From Pseudomonadota bacterium (GTDB lineage: Bacteria > Pseudomonadota > Gammaproteobacteria > Pseudomonadales > Oleiphilaceae), in NCBI GenBank assembly GCA_002747395.1, contig PDPE01000049.1, forward strand, positions 1-64,000: a stretch of DNA of 64,000 bases, given 5' to 3'. The translations under genes and the position numbers were made by a program. Positions 26,276 through 33,984 of the stretch are shown here, piece by piece. Numbering within the stretch: the stretch's first letter is position 1; every line of letters starts with the position of its first letter. The notes beneath the pieces were generated by a model. That model ran no database searches. It saw nothing but the letters and a program-made list of their open reading frames with translations, and was not told the DNA's origin.

Positions 26276-27598
26276 CTATTCGTCTTCATCTTCTGCCGTC
26301 ATAACTTCCACGATAAAAGGTATACCCGGAAATAGCTGCAAATGAAGCTCCATGTCCCAGCCGCTAAAAATATGACGAATAGAACCCAGAGTGGCACCCG
26401 AGAAATCCGATTGTGAATTGAACACCAGGGTAACCAACCGGGTTTCGCCTGCGGGTACAGCAAATCCGGTAATTGCGACATCACTCACCAGTCTGTCATC
26501 CTTCTTGATAAACAGACGGCTGTCTTCGAAGACAATATCAAACCGGGACGGGTTTTCAACCTCCATATCAAAAGAAACCAGATTCTTTGTTTTGTTTTCT
26601 ATCGATTCATCCGCAGAAATGTAGTCAAAGCCAAAGGAACCAAAGTTGACCGAATAATTGGCTTTCAAAACCTGAGATTTGTGATGCATGGATTGAACAA
26701 GTCGGGTGTGCAAAACCAGTTCTGTCACCAGAAGAAAAAACATCGCTATATAAACACGCCTGGCAACCGACGGATTGACCGGCGCCACATCAGGTGCTTC
26801 TTGCAGAAGTTCCGAAGCGATTCTGGTACCTGCAGGAATGGAAATAGCAATAAAAGTCAAATTAAACGCAAATAAAATCGTTGACACCTCCAGCAGGCTC
26901 AGCGACGACTCCATATGCAGAATCCACTGACTCAAGGCAAGGGCAGGAGCACTGTACATCACTCCAAACACCAAAGTGGCAACAAGGTTTTTACCGAGCA
27001 GTTTGTTAATCTTTGAATATCTGAGTCGGTGCCGTTGCAAGGTTGGAGAAATGGTATCCAGGCCAAAGGTATAAAACAGGAATAAATAACTGAGCACAAC
27101 CGATAGTACATTTGCCCACTCATAGGGGTAATACCCGATCCAGAGTATACCAAGCTGAGTTGCTGCATAAAAAAAGAACAGGCGGGTTTCTTCCATCGCT
27201 TGCATCCAGAGCGGAAATTCATGCGGCTTGCCATTCGGATAATTGAGCTCTTTCTCTGTAACTGCCGAGTAGATTTCCTTAAGGGGAAACAGAAAAATGG
27301 AGGCAACCACCAGCGATGAACTCAGAATCAGGTTGCCCAAAACCTGTTTTGACTGTGACTCGTAAAAGAACAGAAAAAGACGCTCCGACGGGGATTGCCA
27401 GGATTGGGGAAAAAAATAGGCCAGAAGGGCTTGTTTCAGCACCTCCTGATTAATCAGCAACAAGTAACCGAATACCGCAAACACCCCCATTCCTGCCGCC
27501 AGATAAACGGAAAGAGCGAGCCAGGCCCGTTTTTTGTGCTTGACAAGCGTTAACGGCGCGTAAAAAAGCGACAAGGATAACTGTGAGGACAATTTCAT
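26276..27598 (-). CDS. Unrecognised multi-pass membrane protein with a C-terminal LEA14-like beta domain
   Basis: I do not recognise this 440-residue protein. Hydrophobic segments fall at about 27-50, 88-106, 142-175, 205-225, 235-262 and 283-300, so roughly six helices. Residues from about 320 form a soluble domain rich in beta-strand pattern (NFGSFGFDYISADES, then VENPSRFDIVFEDSRLFIKKDD, VPAGETRLVTLVFNS). The alternation of 'functional notation for tissue-like' strands and the NPSRFDI turn resemble the LEA_2/WHy fold, which I suggest only as a guess. It ends in an acidic tail (TAEDEDE). It occupies the place where lexA usually follows psrA, is monocistronic, and no ribosome site is obvious before its ATG. 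Confidence 0.6.
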   Translation of the reverse strand: MKLSSQLSLSLFYAPLTLVKHKKRAWLALSVYLAAGMGVFAVFGYLLLINQEVLKQALLAYFFPQSWQSPSERLFLFFYESQSKQVLGNLILSSSLVVASIFLFPLKEIYSAVTEKELNYPNGKPHEFPLWMQAMEETRLFFFYAATQLGILWIGYYPYEWANVLSVVLSYLFLFYTFGLDTISPTLQRHRLRYSKINKLLGKNLVATLVFGVMYSAPALALSQWILHMESSLSLLEVSTILFAFNLTFIAISIPAGTRIASELLQEAPDVAPVNPSVARRVYIAMFFLLVTELVLHTRLVQSMHHKSQVLKANYSVNFGSFGFDYISADESIENKTKNLVSFDMEVENPSRFDIVFEDSRLFIKKDDRLVSDVAITGFAVPAGETRLVTLVFNSQSDFSGATLGSIRHIFSGWDMELHLQLFPGIPFIVEVMTAEDEDE

Positions 27599-27989
27599 GT
27601 TATTGACAGCATGCGGACGATGCTTTAAGCGTTAGAATAAAAATAGTGCAGTATTGCCGGTTAATGTCATTCGTAATGTGCAAAATCAGCACCATTGGAA
27701 AACATGATCGAATTCATCCTGGTCGCAACCACATTTGCAAGGTCGGTGTGTATTTCCTGCTGTTTTCTTTGCTCAACCCATTTCAAAGCTGCACCCGATA
27801 ACCTGTCACCCAATGCTGAATTGTAGCCGCAATTTTTCTCTTTTTACGCAAGGTTCGACGGACTATGGTAGATCAAACCGTCAAGGCTAACAAGCAGCTT
27901 TGCTATCAGTTCGTTGGATATTGCTTTCATTATTTCTTTTATCGTCTAAAATGGCGACATTGATCATTCCCGGCAAGAAACAGAACCCA
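27599..27989. other. Intergenic region between divergent genes
   Basis: This 391-base stretch separates the minus-strand membrane protein from rluF. It should contain both promoters. Two in-frame ATGs for rluF lie at 27900 and 27951, but the translation between them and 27990 is not family-like. No RNA gene, long repeat or clear promoter was recognised. Confidence 0.5.
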
Positions 27990-29012
27990 ATGAACCATCC
28001 GTCGAATTCAGATAGCGCAATCAGGCTAAACAAATATATCAGTGATTCCGGGTACTGCTCCCGCCGCGAGGCGGACAGGCTGATAGAAGCTCGCAGAGTC
28101 AGAATAAATGGCAAGATGCCTGAACTCGGTGTCAAAGTGGAACCGGGGGATTCAGTCACGGTTGACGGAATGGAAATCGCCGCCAGCCCGGCCAACAAGT
28201 CTGACCGCGTTTATCTGGCCTACAATAAACCTGTTGGCATTACCTGTACCACGGAACAGAATGTACGAAACAACATTATAAGCGCCATCGATCACGACCA
28301 GCGAATTTTCCCCGTAGGCAGGCTGGACAAACCCTCGGACGGATTGATTCTGCTGACCAGTGATGGTGACATCGTGAACAAAATACTGCGAGCTGAAAAC
28401 GCTCACGATAAAGAGTATCTGGTCACTGTAGACAAACCCCTGGATTCGTCCTTTGCCGACAAAATGTCAAACGGAATCCCCATACTTGGTACCGTAACCA
28501 GGCCCTGCAAGGTCACCATTCAGAATAAGACGACCTTTAAAATTGTTCTTACCCAGGGCCTGAACCGGCAAATACGTCGCATGTGCGAATACCTGGGTTA
28601 TGAGGTCAGGCGATTGACCCGTATCAGAATAATGCATATTCAACTCGGCCGTTTGAAACCGGGCCAGTGGAGAAATCTCGGCCATGAAGAAATGAGTCAG
28701 CTAAATGCAGCCATATCCGGCTCAAGCAGTGAAGCACAGCCTGAATCAAAGCGAAATTCACCTGAAAACCGGCGGACAAAAAAAACCGCCTCCACCGGAT
28801 CCACTGGCAAAAAGGCACGCCACCCGCGCAACAAATCAAATCACAGTGGCAAGTCCCGGCCACACCGCAATTCATCGGCCAAAAGCCGCGCCAATGACAA
28901 AACAAAGAGGCAATCCAAAGGTTCTTCAAGCCGAACGACGACACAAACCGGTAAAACCGCAAACCGCCATCGTCAGAAAGAGAGTTCAGCGCGAAAGAAG
29001 AAGCTCAAATGA
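27990..29012 (+). CDS. rluF: 23S rRNA pseudouridine(2604) synthase RluF, with a long basic tail
   Basis: Isomerises U2604 of 23S rRNA (E. coli RluF also modifies tRNA-Tyr). An N-terminal S4 RNA-binding domain (LNKYISDSGYCSRREADRLI) is followed by the catalytic domain. This has the active-site Asp in PVGRLDKPSDGLILLT and NRQIRRMCEYLGY, plus the RluF-type GITCTTEQNVRNNIIS. From ATG 27990 it is 340 residues; the last about 95 are almost only K, R, S, T, N and G, a disordered basic extension. Earlier in-frame ATGs exist (27951, 27900), but the S4 domain begins just after 27990. The tail end overlaps the convergent MalM-like gene by 27 bases. Confidence 0.9.
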   Translation: MNHPSNSDSAIRLNKYISDSGYCSRREADRLIEARRVRINGKMPELGVKVEPGDSVTVDGMEIAASPANKSDRVYLAYNKPVGITCTTEQNVRNNIISAIDHDQRIFPVGRLDKPSDGLILLTSDGDIVNKILRAENAHDKEYLVTVDKPLDSSFADKMSNGIPILGTVTRPCKVTIQNKTTFKIVLTQGLNRQIRRMCEYLGYEVRRLTRIRIMHIQLGRLKPGQWRNLGHEEMSQLNAAISGSSSEAQPESKRNSPENRRTKKTASTGSTGKKARHPRNKSNHSGKSRPHRNSSAKSRANDKTKRQSKGSSSRTTTQTGKTANRHRQKESSARKKKLK

Positions 29013-30104
29013 GCCGTATCGCGTGTGTTTGAGAGAAATCAATTTGTCTTTTCCGGTCTCGAAAAACGTCGCCAGTTTCAAATCCTCTCTTTGAGTCAAA
29101 ATCAGTAAATAACGCTCGTCTTCGACCGGTCGAAGACGATAAACCGATTGCAAGTAACCGTATCTTAGCCAGTTTTCCGCAACATATGATGAGGTTGCAT
29201 TGTAAATCATCCTGACAGGTTCAAAATCGCCATTTAGAAACACCAAAGTCGGGATCATTACACCGTCACGATTAAAAGAGCGCAACCTGAGTGTATACTC
29301 ATTCTTGATGTGGGGCAGTATGATTATTTCATAAGCGCTCTTGCCCGTATCGAAAACATGATGTTTTGAGTGTTTATTGATTTCAATGAAAGCGGGCTCA
29401 TTCCACTCAACGGTATCGAGAAAATCCGAGCTGATTTGCTGGCAACATCGCGTGGCGAATTGCGCAAGAATGGAACTTTTATCATCAATTCCAAGAATGC
29501 TCAATGCCGCAGGGTCAGCATTTTCCAGCCCCGGCGAGTTTCGCACGATTTCTTCGTAGGAAGACAAAGACGGATGAGAACCTTCATGCGACTGTGCTAT
29601 CCGACCAGCCTCGACAATCAATTGTCCTTCTTTATTTCGCTTATATACCCTGGAGTGCATCTGACCCTGGGCATCGATCCAGGTATAATGGGCTGTAGTT
29701 CGTTCAGGACTGAGCAGTTGCTGTCTTTCCAGCACATCGCCATCAACAAAGTGATCAGCATCCACATCGGTTAAATCAATGGCAGATTCAGCCTTATCTC
29801 GAAGGCCGGCAGGTTTTGAGGTAAGAGGCACCGATGTAAGGGGCTTCGAGGCAAGAGGCTTCGAGGTGGGCGGCCCGGAAGTGGCCGGTTCAGCAACATC
29901 CGGCTGCACATCAGCTGCACCCGGGATATGATCAGCCTCGCCCTCCCTGATCAGAGGATTGGACTCCTCCTGTATAACGGTATGCCTTACATTGCCTTCT
30001 GAATCGACCCAGGTGAAATACCTTTCAGCAAAAACCGTATTACTGCCTGAACCGAGGCAGACGAGAATAAAGAGGTAACCGAACCTGGAAGCTGTCGCCG
30101 CCAT
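28986..30104 (-). CDS. MalM-like periplasmic protein with an N-terminal DUF4124-like motif
   Basis: Exported protein (372 residues) with a signal peptide (about 1-26). A first short module, YFTWVDSEGNVRHTVI (and again HYTWIDAQGQMHSRVY near 140), resembles DUF4124. A proline-rich linker of repeated PL(T/A)S-K units follows. The C-terminal part (about 210-372) looks like MalM, the maltose-operon periplasmic protein: EPAFIEINKHSKHHVF, PTLVFLNGDFEPVRMIY and RYLLILTQREDL. MalM-like proteins are outer-membrane associated and of unknown biochemical role. It starts 5 bases after the FadL-like stop, so it is last in that operon. The 3' end overlaps rluF tail to tail. Confidence 0.65.
   Translation of the reverse strand: MAATASRFGYLFILVCLGSGSNTVFAERYFTWVDSEGNVRHTVIQEESNPLIREGEADHIPGAADVQPDVAEPATSGPPTSKPLASKPLTSVPLTSKPAGLRDKAESAIDLTDVDADHFVDGDVLERQQLLSPERTTAHYTWIDAQGQMHSRVYKRNKEGQLIVEAGRIAQSHEGSHPSLSSYEEIVRNSPGLENADPAALSILGIDDKSSILAQFATRCCQQISSDFLDTVEWNEPAFIEINKHSKHHVFDTGKSAYEIIILPHIKNEYTLRLRSFNRDGVMIPTLVFLNGDFEPVRMIYNATSSYVAENWLRYGYLQSVYRLRPVEDERYLLILTQREDLKLATFFETGKDKLISLKHTRYGSFELLLSR
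29818..29877. repeat. 15-bp in-frame coding repeat (four copies)
   Basis: GAGGTAAGAGGCACC, GATGTAAGGGGCTTC, GAGGCAAGAGGCTTC and GAGGTGGGCGGCCCG follow one another. On the coding (minus) strand each encodes five residues of the type (P/S)-L-(T/A)-S-(K/V), giving a proline-rich linker in the MalM-like protein. Confidence 0.85.
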
Positions 30105-30109
30105 CAAGG

Positions 30110-31723
30110 TTAAAACCTGGTACGAAAGTTTATACCCGCCATCACAACCCTGAGTGAGGTTTTCACATCCAGGCCTGCATAGGGGTTGTAGACGATGTTG
30201 GTAATATTGTCACAGTTCAGGTTACAACTTCCGTCTGCGGGCGTAAAATGTATGGATTGCAGATAACTGATATTCATATCAACCACTGCTTTTTTCGACC
30301 ATTGATAACCCAGGCCGATACTATACAGTTTTGCACTCCCGAACGGGGCCATGATAGAAAACTGGTTATCCGGGATGACACTGTCCCGCAACTCCACACC
30401 GGCTCGTAAATCCAGACGTGAAGTGGCGTGAAATTCCAAACCAAACCCCCAGTTCCAAATATCAACCATGCCTTGCTGCAAATTCAAACTGTCTGACGTT
30501 GCATTTTTGGGCGACAGTATTCTCGCTGCCCCGAGAAATTCCAACTGACGGTCAAATTTAAAACGAAATGCGTCCCATTTTTTGAAATCTGTCCAACCCA
30601 GGTCAGCATTAAAGGTTAACTTTGGATGAACCTTGATGCTTACTCCGGTCTGAAAGTGTTGCGGGTAGGTAAGCCTTGCTGAAACATTACCGGATTCCGT
30701 TGGAACACCTGAGGGAAGCTGCAAAATAGCGGCAGTGATGGCACCGACAACAGAGCTGTTAAACCGCTGCCAAAAGCCGTAAAAGTCTTCAGTGTATTCG
30801 AGCAGGAAAGAACCTTTGAGGTTCATATCAGCATCACTTGCATAACTGGCTCCCCAGGAAAACCAGTCATTGGGCGTCCAGGTTACGCCGAGCGTATAGG
30901 AAGGGGAAAGTTTTTCTTCAAGCTCCAGTTCCATGGCACCAATATCATCCCAGGGGCCAATGTTGCCACCACACAAGGTAACCCAGGGCGCCAGGGGTTC
31001 ATTCCCCGATTCACAGTTAAAGGCGTCTTGCAGTATCTCGGCCACACCCAGCAGCATATTGGGTGCGCGCATCCATTGCTCTGCCGACAAGGCAAAGTAA
31101 GAGAAGTGGATACCTGCGCCCACAGACCATTTATCATTGATTTCGTAGCCGAAGGAAGGTGATAGATAGGTAATTCTTTCCAGGCCGGCTGCCTGGGGCT
31201 GATACCTGCCCGGGTCGCTGGAATCTCGATAAAACCCTGCGGCCATCGGAATAAACAGGGCGTTACCAAAAGTGATTTTCGAACCGGGCGGATTGTAACT
31301 GAAACCGTTGTGAGGCACTGCACCTGGAATATAAGGTGGCAATTTGTGCAGCCCAAAACCGGGGATATAGAGAGCAAGACGATTGACGTGACTGTGAGCA
31401 TTGGCCACAGGATCTTTTTCCAGGCCATCAATACCAAAAATTTCGTACCCTTCCGGGGCAATAAAGTCGGCATCAATATCCATATAGATATTCATGATAC
31501 CTACTTCAAACTGGCGCCCTTTCAGTTTTGTCAGACCCGCCGGATTGTAGTGAATGGACATTATTCCCGGCGTATCGGCAGTCACCGCATTACCCAGAGC
31601 CAGGGCCTTTGCGTCAAGAATAAGGTTCTGTGTCATTTGTGCATGACAAACACCAGACACAAACAACACACAATACAAAGCGCAAAGAACCGTTTTTACT
31701 GCTCTCATCGTCAGCATTTCCAA
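30110..31723 (-). CDS. FadL/OmpP1/TodX-family outer membrane transport protein
   Basis: Beta-barrel of 537 residues with a signal peptide ending near VCHA and a terminal aromatic (INFRTRF), as expected for Bam-assembled barrels. The FadL hallmarks are ALALGNAVTADTPGIMSIHYNPAG near the mature N-terminus and PSFGYEINDKWSVGAGI. FadL proteins let long-chain fatty acids or aromatic hydrocarbons cross the outer membrane. The start is TTG at 31723 (AGGGGG six bases upstream); ATGs at 31717 and 31708 are alternatives. It is third in a four-gene run with a barrel and a C39-like peptidase. Four cysteines form C-x-L-x-C-type pairs in loops. Confidence 0.88.
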   Translation of the reverse strand: MEMLTMRAVKTVLCALYCVLFVSGVCHAQMTQNLILDAKALALGNAVTADTPGIMSIHYNPAGLTKLKGRQFEVGIMNIYMDIDADFIAPEGYEIFGIDGLEKDPVANAHSHVNRLALYIPGFGLHKLPPYIPGAVPHNGFSYNPPGSKITFGNALFIPMAAGFYRDSSDPGRYQPQAAGLERITYLSPSFGYEINDKWSVGAGIHFSYFALSAEQWMRAPNMLLGVAEILQDAFNCESGNEPLAPWVTLCGGNIGPWDDIGAMELELEEKLSPSYTLGVTWTPNDWFSWGASYASDADMNLKGSFLLEYTEDFYGFWQRFNSSVVGAITAAILQLPSGVPTESGNVSARLTYPQHFQTGVSIKVHPKLTFNADLGWTDFKKWDAFRFKFDRQLEFLGAARILSPKNATSDSLNLQQGMVDIWNWGFGLEFHATSRLDLRAGVELRDSVIPDNQFSIMAPFGSAKLYSIGLGYQWSKKAVVDMNISYLQSIHFTPADGSCNLNCDNITNIVYNPYAGLDVKTSLRVVMAGINFRTRF

Positions 31724-31742
31724 ACCAGACCCCCTTCCAAGG

Positions 31743-32768
31743 TCACTGTTCCTTCAGCCCGTCAATGTTGATTGGCAAGGAAACACCTATAATGATGTCG
31801 GGAGAATCCTCTGTCATACCAAAACCGACGTTAGTATTGATAATTGTTTTTTCACTGACACGGGTGCCAACGGACAAATTCATTACACCGCTAACCTGGT
31901 CTTGCGACGAAGAAGTGAATGACTGACCGCCGGAAAATAAAGTCAGTCTGGTTTCCCCGGAGTATGAAACCTGGACTGATCCACTGAGTGAAATATCATA
32001 AGATAATGAATAGGAGAAACCACCGGACAGGGACAGACTGTACGCCGGTTCAACTTCTGTCAGTAACGACCCTCCCCTGACCTGATTCAGGCCATCGACA
32101 GGCAACGCATAACTGCCTGATACAGAACCGTATAGCACGACCGGATCAAGGATTTTGGAGAGACTGAGTCCGGCCGAGAACGAATAGGTACCACTACCCG
32201 TAGAGAGTTGACGATCCAGATCGATTTCATAGGGACTGGTGGCAGTTCGGGTATTGAAACTGGCAAACACGGTGGACGACATTTTTCCCGGAGTATAAGG
32301 GATAGGCTGCCAACGTAGAGAAAAAGAAACATCACCCAGGTCTGAATTGTTTATCTCTTGTTGGGTATCATACTTGACAACGAACGGAATTCGGGCATTC
32401 AGAGTAAGATTATTCAACAAGCCGAAGTCAATGGAAAAGGAGTTGGTGAATGTATGAGTTGCTGCAGGGGTAACATCCGCATTTCTGAATGAGCCTTCAA
32501 CAATATCAATCGCCAGTCTCTGGTCACCAAAATAACTGTAGTTGAACGAGTAGGACAAGGCATATTTACCCTGTTTGATCAGCGAGTAGTTTTTTTCAGC
32601 CGCCTGGAAAACTTCCTCCAGTTGCTTGGCGGAATCAGTGTCACCTTCTTGCTTGGTCAAGGCGTCCCGCGCTTTATCCACGTTTGACTGTGTTTCTGCA
32701 ATGGCAGACATACTTGACACCATAATTGACAAGGAAGTAACGACACAAGGCACTACCCAACGATTCAT
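31743..32768 (-). CDS. Putative outer membrane beta-barrel with N-terminal helical segment
   Basis: A 341-residue exported protein (signal peptide to about AIAETQS) with a charged, probably helical stretch (about 27-65) and then an alternating beta-strand pattern rich in S, Y and G to the end. SFSIDFGLLNNLTLNARIPFVVK and VFASFNTRTATSP fit the 'transporter'/phenol-degradation MetA-like barrel group. Its pairing with a C39-like peptidase and its helical N-terminus recall FapF-FapD of Pseudomonas functional amyloid export, but no amyloid subunit genes are present. It starts 43 bases after the peptidase gene and ends 19 bases before the FadL-like gene. Confidence 0.7.
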   Translation of the reverse strand: MNRWVVPCVVTSLSIMVSSMSAIAETQSNVDKARDALTKQEGDTDSAKQLEEVFQAAEKNYSLIKQGKYALSYSFNYSYFGDQRLAIDIVEGSFRNADVTPAATHTFTNSFSIDFGLLNNLTLNARIPFVVKYDTQQEINNSDLGDVSFSLRWQPIPYTPGKMSSTVFASFNTRTATSPYEIDLDRQLSTGSGTYSFSAGLSLSKILDPVVLYGSVSGSYALPVDGLNQVRGGSLLTEVEPAYSLSLSGGFSYSLSYDISLSGSVQVSYSGETRLTLFSGGQSFTSSSQDQVSGVMNLSVGTRVSEKTIINTNVGFGMTEDSPDIIIGVSLPINIDGLKEQ

Positions 32769-32811
32769 TATTGATTCCTTTTCCTACAGGTTATCCGGCT
32801 TGATGGCCATA

Positions 32812-33621
32812 CTATTTACGATGGTATCTGAGCTGTTTTGTCGTGTTGTCGACTGTGCCATCAGGTTTGTTTTTCATTCGCTCCAGTTCATTGATAATCC
32901 GGTTCTCAAGCGGAAGATTGAACTGGGGAAATTCTCTGAATGCCTGATAGGTTATGGTACTATCATCAACAAAGCGCAAATCTTCTTCCCGAAGCTCCAA
33001 ACCGTCTATGGGCCTGGTTTCGCCAGGGAACACGACAAAAAGCACGTTTTGATCCCACCGATCCTTAAAGCTTTCAAGTGTAAAAGAGATATTTCCTACT
33101 GAGGGATCAGCCACAAACACCCGACCGTCCTTGATGGTTCTTACTACAACAAAGTGTTTAAAACCCGAGTGCACTATCGGCACAATTGCCGGATGATCCA
33201 GTGCAACCAGGTCTTCAATTTCTGCTCTGAAGCCACCACCAGGATAGCCCAGAGCTGAAACCAGCCGTTTCATATCCAGCATGGAAAAACCGCGCCTTTC
33301 AACAATGCGCTCACTTTCCCCGTAATGAAGGAGCCCTTCCATAACCTGACGCTCATTGAACTTTCGGCCCAGGTAATGCTCGAGCAAGGTGGTCAGCGCC
33401 GCAGAACCACAACTATAATCATATGCCTGACGGACAATATTCCTGAATTTTTGCTCTACATAGGGTTCAACAACGACATCCACTCGTGAATGTGCCACTT
33501 CATCAATACCAACACGTATCGCCGTTTCGATAACCTGTTCTCCCCGATGATGAGGGGTAACCTCGGTCATCTCTCTGGTCATCTCGAATGCCAGTAACGA
33601 GCCGGCAAGAACAAGAAACAT
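32812..33621 (-). CDS. C39-like (papain-fold) cysteine peptidase, exported
   Basis: A 269-residue protein with a short hydrophobic N-terminus (about 1-12). The core QAYDYSCGSAALTTLL carries the catalytic Cys71. HFVVVRTIKDGRVFVADPSVG supplies His156 and Asp172, and the spacing matches C39 peptidases such as FapD and bacteriocin-leader proteases. It lacks the ABC transporter domain those leader proteases carry. It is the first gene of the four-gene envelope operon. The substrate is unknown; I found no small double-glycine-leader peptide gene in the gap upstream. Confidence 0.82.
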   Translation of the reverse strand: MFLVLAGSLLAFEMTREMTEVTPHHRGEQVIETAIRVGIDEVAHSRVDVVVEPYVEQKFRNIVRQAYDYSCGSAALTTLLEHYLGRKFNERQVMEGLLHYGESERIVERRGFSMLDMKRLVSALGYPGGGFRAEIEDLVALDHPAIVPIVHSGFKHFVVVRTIKDGRVFVADPSVGNISFTLESFKDRWDQNVLFVVFPGETRPIDGLELREEDLRFVDDSTITYQAFREFPQFNLPLENRIINELERMKNKPDGTVDNTTKQLRYHRK

Positions 33622-33875
33622 ATTCTCTAATGATTACCTTTATGAGTTGAATCGCAATTTTTGTTTACGAGGTATGATTAATCGCGTTACACAACTGGCC
33701 TGCATAGCAACTGCCTGAAACAGGAAGATACATGAAACAATAAATATTTAAAGATAACCAGTGCTCAAATTAACCGGCAGCCCCAATCTGCCTACCCGGA
33801 CAATATACTATATATGAAAATTGAACTTTTATATAACCCTGGTTCAAAGCAACAACCTGTTAACATCAACCAATG

Positions 33876-33902
33876 AAAAAAAGAGCACTACGAAGAGTGC
33901 CC
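33876..33902 (-). terminator. Intrinsic terminator of ppiD
   Basis: GAGCACT (33883-33889) and AGTGCCC (33896-33902) make a 7-bp stem (one G-U pair) with a six-base loop. On the minus strand it is followed by seven Ts (33882-33876). It lies 83 bases beyond the ppiD stop. The gap from 33622 to 33984 holds this, the repeat below and the C39 operon leader; no gene is seen. Confidence 0.82.
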
Positions 33903-33933
33903 TTTAAAACCTTTGGTCTATGTAACTTTTTAC

Positions 33934-33981
33934 CTGTGTACGAGACCTTTTATTTATCTGTATACGAGACCTTTTAATACC
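33934..33981. repeat. 24-bp tandem repeat just downstream of ppiD
   Basis: CTGTGTACGAGACCTTTTAT plus four bases (33934-33957) and CTGTATACGAGACCTTTTAA plus four bases (33958-33981). It abuts the ppiD stop codon (33985-33987). A more degenerate third copy may lie at 33913-33933. Confidence 0.85.
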
Positions 33982-33984
33982 GCC

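Noticed and set aside
33622..33984. Small peptide substrate gene for the C39-like peptidase
   Set aside because: No ORF with a ribosome site and a double-glycine leader was found; short ORFs there stop within a few codons or are repeats.
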